From Segetibacter sp. (lineage in GTDB: Bacteria; Bacteroidota; Bacteroidia; Chitinophagales; Chitinophagaceae), in the NCBI GenBank assembly GCA_028288485.1, contig JAQBNO010000021.1:1-64000 (forward strand): a stretch of DNA of 64,000 nt. The letters run 5' to 3'. The translations under genes and the position numbers were made by a program. Under the pieces are notes generated by a model. The model made no database searches, was not told the DNA's origin, and saw nothing but the letters and a program-made list of their open reading frames with translations. This document shows positions 36,471-46,712 of the stretch, one piece after another. Position 1 is the stretch's first letter. Each line of letters opens with the position of its first letter.

Positions 36471-36496
36471 GATGAACGAAATGCGACGCAACGATG
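36471..36496 (-). repeat. dispersed intergenic repeat, class II copy
   Basis: GATGAACGAAATGCGACG then CAACGATG, 38 bases beyond the stop of the PIN gene and in its sense direction. The outer flank CAACCGGAG … GGTACCAAAAA matches the copy at 44975 (AACCGGAG … TGTACCAAAAA). Confidence 0.85.
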
Positions 36497-36534
36497 ATCA
36501 ACCGGAGACTCCAGAGCGGGTACCAAAAAAACGC

Positions 36535-36966
36535 TTACAAGTGTTTCCTGCCCGACAGGTACTTTAGAAAGAACTCCTTGCTCCTAAGTACTTCAATATT
36601 GGAAAAGTAAAAATCATGAACGTCTTCAGTAACAATACAATCACAATTGCTGCCAAGTGCCGCGTAATATTCCAGGCCGTCTTCAAAATCTTTAACCGCA
36701 CTGTTTTGTAACGTATTTTTTACCGAGGTTTCAGTAGTATCGGCAATTCTAATGTTATCGCACAATATTGAAATCTTTTGTTTGGCTATAGATGCTTTAA
36801 ACTTTTTTTCAGCAAAATAGAAAGCTATAGCAAGACATACTGGTGAGGTGAATACTTCAAATTGTTTAAAATCAGCAAGGCTTAAAATACGGGAGGTATA
36901 AGTAAATAGTGGGTACTCTTTATTTAATACCGAGACTACAATGTTGGCATCAACAAAAATTCGCAT
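36535..36966 (-). CDS. PIN-domain toxin (type II toxin-antitoxin)
   Basis: A 143-residue PIN-fold protein, a predicted ribonuclease. Acidic active-site residues are visible: Asp6 in MRIFVDANIVVS, the Asp-Glu-rich AVKDFEDGLEYYAA segment, and Asp in CIVTEDVHDF. The start ATG overlaps the antitoxin stop by one base (TAATG), a typical toxin-antitoxin arrangement with the antitoxin first. Confidence 0.88.
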   Translation of the reverse strand: MRIFVDANIVVSVLNKEYPLFTYTSRILSLADFKQFEVFTSPVCLAIAFYFAEKKFKASIAKQKISILCDNIRIADTTETSVKNTLQNSAVKDFEDGLEYYAALGSNCDCIVTEDVHDFYFSNIEVLRSKEFFLKYLSGRKHL

Positions 36967-37223
36967 TATTTTTTAGAAGCGAAGTATTCGTCTTTTAAAG
37001 ACTTACTGCTTCTTTTTTTAGTTTGATAAGTTGCTTCGCCTTCTGCAATTTGGCTAACCCATTCTGAAATAGGATAATCTTCAAGAGAATGATAACCTGA
37101 GGTGGTGATTTTGTCTAAAAGAAACTCTACCAGCCGCGACACACTGATGTTATTTGCTTCAGCATAGCTTTTTGCCTTGTTAATTACATCCGCACTAAAA
37201 CTTAACGTAATCTTGTTATCCAT
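36966..37223 (-). CDS. antitoxin of a PIN toxin pair
   Basis: 85 residues from the ATG at 37223 (MDNKITLSFSADVINKAKSY), preferred to the in-frame 37241. The N-terminal half has a ribbon-helix-helix pattern (KITLSFSADVINKAKSYAE, then ISVSRLVEFLLDKI) that binds DNA, and a C-terminal tail (TYQTKKRSSKSLKDEYFASK) that should wrap the toxin. It probably represses its own promoter just upstream. Confidence 0.85.
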   Translation of the reverse strand: MDNKITLSFSADVINKAKSYAEANNISVSRLVEFLLDKITTSGYHSLEDYPISEWVSQIAEGEATYQTKKRSSKSLKDEYFASKK

Positions 37224-37372
37224 AACCCATAGTTTATACAAAAATACTAGTTATACTACAATGAAAAAATATTTATACGTAGATTTTTTTCTTCAAATTA
37301 TTGCACTGTTTATTGCAACAAAAAACCATCCCGTGAGGAATGGCTCTCTAAAATTAACTTTAAACGTTATGT

Positions 37373-39004
<1,632 letters not shown>

Positions 39005-39303
39005 TTACAATTTTTTATATTTAAGAATTAAGGCCCTTCCTAGCCCACTATCACAGTCGAGGTTCACCGTTAACCTTTTTCAGGCGGCAAAAGTAATAAA
39101 ACAAGTGGAAAGGAATAAAGAATTAAAACCAAAGTAAATACCTTCATCAGGGTGGCCAGCGCTTTTTAACAGAAAGACTGAAAGAAAGAGCGACAATATT
39201 CCACTGATTTCATTTATCAAAATCCTGACCACTCTCCCAATTTTTTACTGAACCCAATTGCCTCGTTTTTTGCACCTTTGCAATCAATTTTAAAAATTAT
39301 CAA

Positions 39304-40125
39304 ATGGAGTTTTTAACCGAGTTATTTAAGAAGCAGTCTTATGATCCACAAAACTTTTTTCTTATTGCGGGACCATGTGTAGTAGAGAGTGAGGAATTGG
39401 TAATGGAAGTAGCAGACAGTGTATATTCCATTTGTAAAAAATTAGGAATCCCATATGTTTTTAAAGCCTCGTATAGAAAAGCTAACCGAACCAGCGGTTC
39501 TTCTTTTACAGGTATAGGTGATGAGGCAGCCATGCAACTTGTAAAAAAGGTGGGCGAACATTACGGACTTCCTACCACTTCAGATATACATACCCATGAA
39601 GAAGCAGGGCAGGCAGCAAAATACATCGACATATTGCAGATACCCGCGTTTTTATGCCGGCAAACCGATCTACTGGTGGCCGCGGCAGAAACTGGCAAAA
39701 TTGTGAATGTAAAAAAAGGACAGTTTGTAAGTGGTGATGCAATGAAATTTGCTGTAGATAAAATTCGTAAAGCAGGTAATCAAAAAGTAATGCTTACAGA
39801 AAGGGGTACTACTTTTGGTTACCAGGACCTGGTGGTGGATTACCGGAACATCCCGATTATGGCAGAAAACAATGTACCGGTAATAATGGATTGTACCCAT
39901 AGCCTGCAGCAGCCAAACCAAACAACAGGTGTAACAGGTGGAAATCCGCGGTTAATAGGAACGATTGCCAAAGCCGCAATTGCAACAGGAGCAAACGGAT
40001 TATTTATCGAAACACATCCTAACCCGGAGTGCGCTAAAAGCGACGGAGCTAATATGCTTCACTTAAATAAATTGGAAGAGTTACTTGTTCAACTGGTGAA
40101 GTTGAGAAAAGCAGTTGTGAATTAG
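39304..40125 (+). CDS. kdsA: 3-deoxy-8-phosphooctulonate synthase (KDO-8-phosphate synthase)
   Basis: A 273-residue cytoplasmic enzyme that condenses phosphoenolpyruvate with arabinose 5-phosphate to give KDO-8-phosphate, the committed step of lipopolysaccharide inner-core sugar synthesis. Diagnostic blocks are FLIAGPCVVESEE (18-30), FKASYRKANRTSG (53-65), LCRQTDLL, LTERGTTFGY and the C-terminal IETHPNPECAKSDG. Length is normal. It sits apart from other lipopolysaccharide genes and appears to end at a strong hairpin (40232). Confidence 0.96.
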   Translation: MEFLTELFKKQSYDPQNFFLIAGPCVVESEELVMEVADSVYSICKKLGIPYVFKASYRKANRTSGSSFTGIGDEAAMQLVKKVGEHYGLPTTSDIHTHEEAGQAAKYIDILQIPAFLCRQTDLLVAAAETGKIVNVKKGQFVSGDAMKFAVDKIRKAGNQKVMLTERGTTFGYQDLVVDYRNIPIMAENNVPVIMDCTHSLQQPNQTTGVTGGNPRLIGTIAKAAIATGANGLFIETHPNPECAKSDGANMLHLNKLEELLVQLVKLRKAVVN

Positions 40126-40231
40126 CATTTAAACATTCCTATTGTTTACAAAACCGTATTTGCGGCTGCGTTTAATAGTGTAAAAGAATTTCCTGCGAAC
40201 GGGATCGCGCCCTGGAGGGAACGAGGATGCT

Positions 40232-40286
40232 AATAAAACAATTGCCCGTACCAAAAATAAGTTTTAGTACGGGCAATTGTTTTATT
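40232..40286. terminator. bidirectional terminator after kdsA and the GH2 gene
   Basis: Perfect 20-base arms (start AATAAAACAATTGCCC, end GGGCAATTGTTTTATT) with a 15-base loop, between convergent genes. Confidence 0.85.
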
Positions 40287-40293
40287 CAAAAAT

Positions 40294-42153
40294 TTAAGAA
40301 GACAGCTCTTTTGATTTTACTGGTGTACTGCGTAGCAATCCTGCAGGCACCTTTAATTCTCCTGTGTCTGACTCTATCAGTCCATTTCGTTCATCTTCAA
40401 TATTGGTAGCCTGCGTATACACATCACCTGCTATAGGGCGTTTTCGTAATTCCTCTTTAAACAGTTTGATCTGGCGGGCACGTTCATCATCATCTTTTGG
40501 TCCTCCATACTCCACAAATCCAAAACCTCCCCACTCGCTCACTATTAAAGGAACCTGTTTTTTAAAGAAAAACGGATCGCCAACCACTAACGGGTAAGCG
40601 GCTACGCCAACTAATTGGCCTGATACCAGTTGGTCAAGCATTTCGCGCCAACGTTGAAGGTCAGGTGTATATAAGTGGGCCGTAAGAAGGTCCGATTTGA
40701 GCCGTCCTTCAAACGAAATATGCTGCCAGCCATCGTTATCTACCACTAAAAACTGCGGATGAGCCAGTTGCATATAATGGTACATTTCGATGATATATTT
40801 TCGGGTTGCTTCATTCGTGGCAATGTCCTGCGCACCCCAATCTTCATTATATAAGCTCCAGATAACAACCGATGGATGAGTACCTATCAGGGCAAGCATA
40901 CGCATCAATTCATCTTTGTGATTAGCCCTGCTTTTATGGCTCGACTGATGCGGACTGGGCACTTCTACCCAAAGCAATAAACCCATTTTGTCGGCAAGGT
41001 TGTAAATGCGGGGATCTACTCCGGCAATATGAATCCGAACGAGGTTGCAACCTAGTTCCTTCATTGCAATCATGTGTCGTTTAATCTCTTCATAAGATGC
41101 TGCACCAGGTTGGTATAGGATCCCATCTAAATAAACAGATTTATTATTAAGGTATATGCAACAGCCGCGTGACTCAATTTTACGTAAACCAAAAAGTGTT
41201 TCAATTTCTGAGCTATAACCGTTTGAGTCAATTAACTCTGCAACAAGTTTGTAAAGGTTCGGTTCTTCTGGTGACCACAGTTTTGCGCCGGGAACTTCGA
41301 TTACAAGTCTCTGGCGCTTTTGCCCTTCTTCGAGGTGAAGTGGAAAATCGTCTGTGGCAATAGGTTCCTTCGACTCCTGCTTTCTTTTAAAGATCTTTAA
41401 CCTGATCGTATAATCGCCTGCATCATGTATGCGGCTGGTAAGGTTAAAGCGAACAAGATTATCTTCTACAATAGAAACTACGCCTACACGTGACCGAAGA
41501 CGATTACGATCGACAGGCTCGATCCATATGCTGCGGACAGCGCCGGTATATGTCTGGTACCATATTCCTCCCCGTTTGTACACATGCGACTCCTGTTTTC
41601 CACGTGGAATATCGGCGTCCATTGTATCTGCAATTCGAACGGTGAGGCGATTAACAGGCTGTAGTACCTCTTCAGGTAACTCGTACGAAAAAGACGTGTA
41701 TTCGCCAACATGTACTTCTTCACCTTCCACCGTTTTTAGAAGAACCCCATTTAGCCATACCATAGTTTCATAACCACAGGCTCCAAATGTTAACTGTAGC
41801 AATGAGTGGGCCGAGCCATTTCCGTTAACTCGTTGTGGTAAGGGGAAATCCCTTTCGTACCATGCCACCACTTTGTCGTGCCATGAATTACCGGGTTGTT
41901 GACCTTTTGCTGCTGCAATATGTTCTTCTATTGAGCCTGGCCAATTAGCGGTGTCGCCGTAGCTGTGTTCAACATACCAATGTTCCTGCAGCCCCTTATC
42001 GTCGAGGTCGAGGCAAAAACGCCAGGTGCCATCTAGTAATAGAGGTGAGTTTGACCGTAAAACAGCGCGGGGTACCGGATTTATAAAATTATCTTCGGCA
42101 AATACTTCTTCTTTACTTGTTGAAGTACTGTAATTAGGATGTTGTAAGAGCAT
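40294..42153 (-). CDS. glycoside hydrolase family 2 protein
   Basis: 619 residues, no signal peptide. A jelly-roll sugar-binding domain (about 35-215: DGTWRFCLD, GIWYQTYTGAVRSIW) and an Ig-like domain (about 215-325) are followed by a TIM-barrel (about 330-619). The acid/base residue is Glu437 in WSLYNEDWG and the nucleophile is Glu540 in VSEWGGFG. Such enzymes are beta-galactosidases, glucuronidases or mannosidases; the sequence does not fix which. It ends soon after the barrel, so it lacks extra C-terminal domains found in larger members. The cytoplasmic location suggests it acts on imported oligosaccharides. Confidence 0.88.
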   Translation of the reverse strand: MLLQHPNYSTSTSKEEVFAEDNFINPVPRAVLRSNSPLLLDGTWRFCLDLDDKGLQEHWYVEHSYGDTANWPGSIEEHIAAAKGQQPGNSWHDKVVAWYERDFPLPQRVNGNGSAHSLLQLTFGACGYETMVWLNGVLLKTVEGEEVHVGEYTSFSYELPEEVLQPVNRLTVRIADTMDADIPRGKQESHVYKRGGIWYQTYTGAVRSIWIEPVDRNRLRSRVGVVSIVEDNLVRFNLTSRIHDAGDYTIRLKIFKRKQESKEPIATDDFPLHLEEGQKRQRLVIEVPGAKLWSPEEPNLYKLVAELIDSNGYSSEIETLFGLRKIESRGCCIYLNNKSVYLDGILYQPGAASYEEIKRHMIAMKELGCNLVRIHIAGVDPRIYNLADKMGLLLWVEVPSPHQSSHKSRANHKDELMRMLALIGTHPSVVIWSLYNEDWGAQDIATNEATRKYIIEMYHYMQLAHPQFLVVDNDGWQHISFEGRLKSDLLTAHLYTPDLQRWREMLDQLVSGQLVGVAAYPLVVGDPFFFKKQVPLIVSEWGGFGFVEYGGPKDDDERARQIKLFKEELRKRPIAGDVYTQATNIEDERNGLIESDTGELKVPAGLLRSTPVKSKELSS

Positions 42154-42665
42154 GCTGGGAGTAGTTAGCTTTTAAATTATTTTAGTCTTTTTAGGTAACG
42201 TTGAAGGACTTAGGCTTTAATACATCTCTTTTAAACGATTTTATTTCTAAAAAAATCTGTTTAACAGAGAAAATACAAATAGACTGTAAGCCGGCCTGCA
42301 ATATTAATTCCACCATTGTTTCTTTAGCTGTTAATTAATGTGTAAAGAGGCCAAATTAAAAGTTCGGAAATCATTTTATAAAGCAGTAATGCGGTCATTA
42401 TTTATTCTAAAGCATATAAAATACAGCAAGGACGAGTGTGTAGCCGGCAGTTGTAATTCTATAATGCCGCCGTTGCGTCGCACTCTTCGGCTTTTGAAAT
42501 AACTTATAGCTTTTTCATTAAATTAATTATTAAAAAAAAATCAGGATTTTTTGCACCTTACACATTTTAATTTGAATTCTATGATATTTATTACTTCCTG
42601 GTTGAATTGAACCAGTTGTACAAAAAAACTTGAATTAGAACGATTTTTATTATACAATATTATAA
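42154..42665. other. gene-free stretch with truncated repeat
   Basis: AT-rich; no gene found. Contains the repeat fragment at 42467-42487. Confidence 0.5.
42467..42487 (+). repeat. dispersed intergenic repeat, truncated class I copy
   Basis: CCGCCGTTGCGTCGCACTCTT, lacking the GTAC end. It faces the minus copy at 44975-45000. Confidence 0.7.
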
Positions 42666-43262
42666 TTAAGTGTTCGTATCAGGAAAACGGCGCAAAAAGT
42701 ACAATTTATAACCAAATACTTCTTCATCGGCAACGTGATAAACTTCGAAGCCGAATTTCTTATAGAAGTTCAAAATTCTTTCACTTGAGGTTTCAACGTA
42801 AACCGGTACTTTTTGCTCGTTACTTTTATTAATAATTTCTTGCAGCAGTTGCGATCCTACTCCCTTTCCCTGTTCTGTTTTTTTCAATCCGATAAACCAG
42901 ATATACAAAAACTCACTTTCATCGGGGTGAAACTGCTGTATATATTGCTCTCTTTTCAGCGCCTTTCCAATGCCTTCAATACCCGTAACTTTCAACACAA
43001 ACTGGGCCGTAAGTAACGCTTCTTCTAAAATAGGTAATTTATCATCCGACATGCTACAAATAATAACACCGGAGAAATCGTCGGTGAAATAAGTCTGCCC
43101 ACAATTAATACAGGCATCAAAAGAATAGTCAATGAGGTCTCTAATTCTCTCTTTTCTCCTGGAGTCCTGTTTAATAATGTAGTTTACTGTTTTATTACTT
43201 TCAAAACATTCCGATAAAATATCTATTGCAACCTGTTTGTGTATTTTACCTGCTTTGATCAT
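42666..43262 (-). CDS. GNAT family N-acetyltransferase
   Basis: A 198-residue cytoplasmic GNAT-fold protein. The acetyl-CoA binding motif A appears as FIGLKKTEQGKGVGSQLLQE (pattern Q-x-x-G-x-G/A). A downstream substrate-binding part has VYVETSSERILNFYKKFGFE. It resembles general N-acetyltransferases that act on small amines or proteins; the target is unknown. Same strand as the porin-like gene but 44 bases apart. Confidence 0.88.
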   Translation of the reverse strand: MIKAGKIHKQVAIDILSECFESNKTVNYIIKQDSRRKERIRDLIDYSFDACINCGQTYFTDDFSGVIICSMSDDKLPILEEALLTAQFVLKVTGIEGIGKALKREQYIQQFHPDESEFLYIWFIGLKKTEQGKGVGSQLLQEIINKSNEQKVPVYVETSSERILNFYKKFGFEVYHVADEEVFGYKLYFLRRFPDTNT

Positions 43263-43306
43263 ATGCGGCGAGCACTATTTGGATAATAATTAAAGTTACC
43301 TAACTT

Positions 43307-44080
43307 TTATTTCGGTAACCTAAATGAAACACCCATTTCTACAAAGTTATCAGGAGCCTTTTTAGAAGTACCTAACCCTGCAAAAATATCAAATTGCAGA
43401 TTTGGCAACACCTGATAAAGAAAACCGGCATCAATTGTATTTTCTGGTTTTTGTTGCTTCGATACATGGCCAAATGCCTCTGCAAAAACCTTAAGCTTAC
43501 CTGTAATCTCTAATTGCGGAGAGAAACTATAAAAAAAACGGCCATGCACGTCATCGTCCTCCCATTCTTCGCCAACATTATATATAACGGACAATTTTTT
43601 AGTTATAGAACTTTCCATTACCAAACGAAACAGGGGGGCAACAAAATCACCCTTAAAATCAGGTGAAGCAAATGTGGGAATATCACCCCTTACGACAAGC
43701 GATGTTTTAGGTAGAATTCCTTTTTCATCAAGTAAGTTATACTTTAGTCCTACTTTAACCGGTTCAAGGCCTCTTTTTGTCAGATGTTTTTCCGGTTTTA
43801 ATTCATAGTCTGCTTCTTCTTCTATTAAAACTGTGAATTCCATTCTTTTAACCAGACCGTATTTTAGTAATGCTGACGGATAGAAATATCGGTCGGTTTG
43901 TTCTCCTTTGTCGTGCTCTTTTCTAAATCCTGCTTCAACCTGGAAATGATTTTTTAAAACTACTGACGGTGTGAATGACTCACTCGGCCTATCCGTTTCC
44001 ATTTCGGTTTTTTGGCCTAATGTCACAAACGGAAGTATACAACCGACCGATAGTAATTTTTGCAGTTTAGTCCTTAGCAT
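43307..44080 (-). CDS. outer-membrane protein of the phenol MetA-like (transporter) family
   Basis: 257 residues with an N-terminal signal-like segment (LLSVGCILPFVTLGQKTEMETDRPS). The mature start, METDRPSESFTPSVV, is diagnostic of the family of small outer-membrane barrels annotated 'transporter' (putative MetA-pathway of phenol degradation). Beta strands alternate throughout and end in a terminal Arg-Leu-Pro-Lys. The role in uptake is only inferred. Adjacent to the GNAT gene. Confidence 0.78.
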   Translation of the reverse strand: MLRTKLQKLLSVGCILPFVTLGQKTEMETDRPSESFTPSVVLKNHFQVEAGFRKEHDKGEQTDRYFYPSALLKYGLVKRMEFTVLIEEEADYELKPEKHLTKRGLEPVKVGLKYNLLDEKGILPKTSLVVRGDIPTFASPDFKGDFVAPLFRLVMESSITKKLSVIYNVGEEWEDDDVHGRFFYSFSPQLEITGKLKVFAEAFGHVSKQQKPENTIDAGFLYQVLPNLQFDIFAGLGTSKKAPDNFVEMGVSFRLPK

Positions 44081-44288
44081 TGATTCAATTGTTAGCGATT
44101 TTTAATTATTTGAATTCGCATCCCCTCACTCACTAACCTATCAAATTGTTATGCCATGAACTCTAATTTAAAGTGTCAGGAGATTTTAGAGACCAGGAAA
44201 CAATACGGTTGTACAGTTCAACCAGGAATTTACCCGGAAATGATGATTGAGCCAGCTACATCACCAATCAGTCTAATCTACATCGCCA

Positions 44289-44816
44289 TCACATCCTCGT
44301 TCTCACTAATTCCCACAATACAATACCTGCGGCAACCGAAATGTTTAATGAATGTTTCATGCCTGATTGAGGTATTTCAATACTTCCATCCACCAGCTTC
44401 AGTACTTCGTTATTAACGCCTTCCACTTCATTTCCAAAAACAACAGCCATTTTTTCGCCTGCGTTTGCACGAAACTTTTCCAGCGAAATACTACCTTCAG
44501 TTTGTTCTACAGCGTACACTTTATATCCTTTATTTTTCAAAGCTTCGACTGCTTCAATCGTTGATGGGTAAAAGATCCAGTCAACAGTTTCTGTTGCACC
44601 GAGAGCAGTTTTATTAATATCTCTATGCGGTGGCTGTGGTGTATAACCACATAAAATGATGGCTTCGACCAAAAATGCGTCAGCGGTACGAAACACACTG
44701 CCAACATTATGCATACTGCGGATGTTATCCAATACTGCAATGATTGGCGTTTTTGCTGCCTGCTTGAATTCCTCTACCGACTTCCGGCCTAATTCGTCCA
44801 TACTAAGTTTTCGCAT
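44289..44816 (-). CDS. TrmH/SpoU family RNA 2'-O-methyltransferase
   Basis: A 175-residue SPOUT-fold methyltransferase that methylates a ribose in tRNA or rRNA. Motif 1 is LDNIRSMHNVGSVFRTADAF (about 27-46), motif 2 is MAVVFGNEVEGVN and motif 3 is IEIPQSGMKHSLNISVAAGI. It lacks the N-terminal substrate-binding extension of longer relatives. The -7 box at 44821-44828 lies only four bases before the ATG, so translation may be leaderless or may begin at Met6. Confidence 0.93.
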   Translation of the reverse strand: MRKLSMDELGRKSVEEFKQAAKTPIIAVLDNIRSMHNVGSVFRTADAFLVEAIILCGYTPQPPHRDINKTALGATETVDWIFYPSTIEAVEALKNKGYKVYAVEQTEGSISLEKFRANAGEKMAVVFGNEVEGVNNEVLKLVDGSIEIPQSGMKHSLNISVAAGIVLWELVRTRM

Positions 44817-44820
44817 GCGG

Positions 44821-44828
44821 CAAAGGTA
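44821..44828 (-). promoter_or_regulatory. Bacteroidota -7 box immediately upstream of the TrmH-like gene
   Basis: TACCTTTG on the minus strand (CAAAGGTA in plus) fits TAnnTTTG. It ends 4 bases before the annotated start, so the transcript probably begins at or after the ATG. No clear -33 box. Confidence 0.5.
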
Positions 44829-44974
44829 TACGGAGGAATAATTCTAACGAAAAGAGGTAGTTTTTAATTTAGGAGTGAAATGTGATCTTTTAGGAATTAC
44901 GAATTAGGAATTAGGAAGTGTGTACTAATTCATTACATAAACCGTTTGATAAAAGTTTCATGGGAGTACCCACT

Positions 44975-45000
44975 GATGAACGGAATGCGACGCAACGATG
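44975..45000 (-). repeat. dispersed intergenic repeat, class II copy
   Basis: GATGAACGGAATGCGACG then CAACGATG, 51 bases after the stop of the APC permease gene and in its sense direction. Confidence 0.88.
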
Positions 45001-45051
45001 TTTAACCGGAGTACTAATTCCTGTACCAAAAATGTCTTTAAGAGTATGGAG

Positions 45052-46461
45052 TTAACTTGTTACTCCTTCTTCTACCTGCCGGTTATTTTTCTTAAACCAA
45101 TAGTACATCGGCACGCCTGTAAGCATCAGGACTACTCCAATAGCAGCCTCGCGTGGACGGGAAAAAAGCGTATTGAAAATTAATACGGCACAAAACACGA
45201 TAACAATTGCCGGCACAACAGGGTAGCCCCAAACTTTGTAAGGACGGGGAGCGTTGGGCATTTTTTTACGTAAGATGAACACACCTAAGGTAGTTGCGCC
45301 GTAATAGATAAACACCGCGAAAATGATCATATCGGTAAGCTGGTCGAAGGTTCCGGAAAGCACCAGCAAACAGGCCCAGACGCACTGGTACAATAGGGAA
45401 TTGGCAGGCGCCTGTGCATTGTTTAATTTTGAAACCTTACGAAAAAACAAACCTTCACGCGCCATAGCAAAATAAGGACGGCTACTGGCTAATATGGTAG
45501 CGTTCGTGCATCCTAAAGTAGTTACCAATATGAGGATAGAAATAAATAAAGCGCCATTTTCTCCCCAAAAGCTGCGCACTGCTTCTACGGCTGCTATTTT
45601 ATTTCCAGCTGTGTAAATCTCCTCCAGTTCAGGGATAGATAACAATGAAAGATAAGTGGCATTTACCAACATATACAATGCTATAATTATAAAAACGCCA
45701 ATGGCTATTCCACGTGGAATAGTTTTCTTAGGGTCTTTTACTTCCCCGCCTATATATCCAATAGACGCCCATCCCTGGTAGCCCCAAAAAGCGGCTAACA
45801 TGGCGGTAAACACTGCACTTACCGTAACGGGAGTATTGTTAGTGGTTTCCATATTAAAGGATCTGCTGATATCAACATGACCACTGCCGAAACCTGCAGC
45901 GATTATTGTAAATATGCCGGCAAACACCAATAATAATATGCCAGAGCTAACACCCGCACCCGTTTTAATTCCTTTGGTATTTACCCACGTTAACAGGATA
46001 ATCAAAATGATAGCTGTAAGCTTTACATTAAAATCTGCAAAAGGGTAGAAGACGCCACCAATGCTGAAAGCGGTCCACGAAGAAAGCAACGGAGGAACTG
46101 AAATAATACTGTTAAAAGATTGGGCAAATACGTAAGCCAGAGACGAAATTGCGGCAGTTTGTATCACTACAAACAGCGACCAGCCAAATAAGAAAGCAAA
46201 AAAACGGTTGTAAATCTTTTTATAGTAAGCATATTCACCGCCTGTGTCTGCAAGTAAACCCGCAACTTCAGCGTTGCTTAACGCTCCGAACAAAGTAATG
46301 ACCCCTCCTAACAACCAGCAAATTAATACCCACCCCGAAGAATGTAATTCCGCCGCCATGGGTGCCACTTTTTTGTAAACCCCCGAGCCGATGATATTAC
46401 CAATAACAACTACAATTACAAGACGTAAACCAAGCGATCTGTTGAGATGGGATGTACTCAT
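45052..46461 (-). CDS. APC family amino acid permease
   Basis: 469 residues with about 12 transmembrane helices, typical of the amino acid-polyamine-organocation superfamily. The first helix keeps the substrate motif GNIIGSGVYKKVAP. Later blocks (ALSNAEVAGLLADTGGEYAYYKKIYNRF and a Gly-rich helix FWGYQGWASIGYIGGEVKDP) are characteristic of the LAT/serine-threonine or basic-amino-acid transporters. Substrate undetermined. Monocistronic; about 250 bases separate it from the divergent ABC gene. Confidence 0.92.
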   Translation of the reverse strand: MSTSHLNRSLGLRLVIVVVIGNIIGSGVYKKVAPMAAELHSSGWVLICWLLGGVITLFGALSNAEVAGLLADTGGEYAYYKKIYNRFFAFLFGWSLFVVIQTAAISSLAYVFAQSFNSIISVPPLLSSWTAFSIGGVFYPFADFNVKLTAIILIILLTWVNTKGIKTGAGVSSGILLLVFAGIFTIIAAGFGSGHVDISRSFNMETTNNTPVTVSAVFTAMLAAFWGYQGWASIGYIGGEVKDPKKTIPRGIAIGVFIIIALYMLVNATYLSLLSIPELEEIYTAGNKIAAVEAVRSFWGENGALFISILILVTTLGCTNATILASSRPYFAMAREGLFFRKVSKLNNAQAPANSLLYQCVWACLLVLSGTFDQLTDMIIFAVFIYYGATTLGVFILRKKMPNAPRPYKVWGYPVVPAIVIVFCAVLIFNTLFSRPREAAIGVVLMLTGVPMYYWFKKNNRQVEEGVTS

Positions 46462-46687
46462 GAAAACGGTTTATTTTAGAAACTGATAAAAGTAGGATGA
46501 AAGCGGCATTTAAAGTTAAAGGAAGCAGGGTAATTATTAAACAAGTTGATGAGGTGAACGCTAAAAGCGCTTTAGAGTGAGCCAATTGTTGCATTAGAAA
46601 AAACGGATAGCGATTTGCCAGCAAAATTTTACCATAAACTTATTGCAGGTAAAATGCAAGCTTGTTTAGTAAAGACATGACATAACC

Positions 46688-46695
46688 TACCTTTG
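46688..46695 (+). promoter_or_regulatory. Bacteroidota -7 promoter box of the ABC exporter
   Basis: TACCTTTG, 17 bases before the TTG start at 46713. Upstream TTG at 46662 is a weak -33 match at slightly wide spacing (23 bases). Confidence 0.5.
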
Positions 46696-46712
46696 GAAAA
46701 AATTGTTTTTGA

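Larger units (their letters stand above)
35745..36534. other. long gene-free stretch rich in repeats
   Basis: No gene. It contains a tandem direct repeat at about 36070-36108 (GAGCGAAGCCGAAGGG and GAGCTTGCCGAAGGG), a truncated repeat core at 36004-36013, a plus class I copy (36386-36404) and a minus class II copy (36471-36496). Two minus-strand frames here are translations of repeats. Confidence 0.6.
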
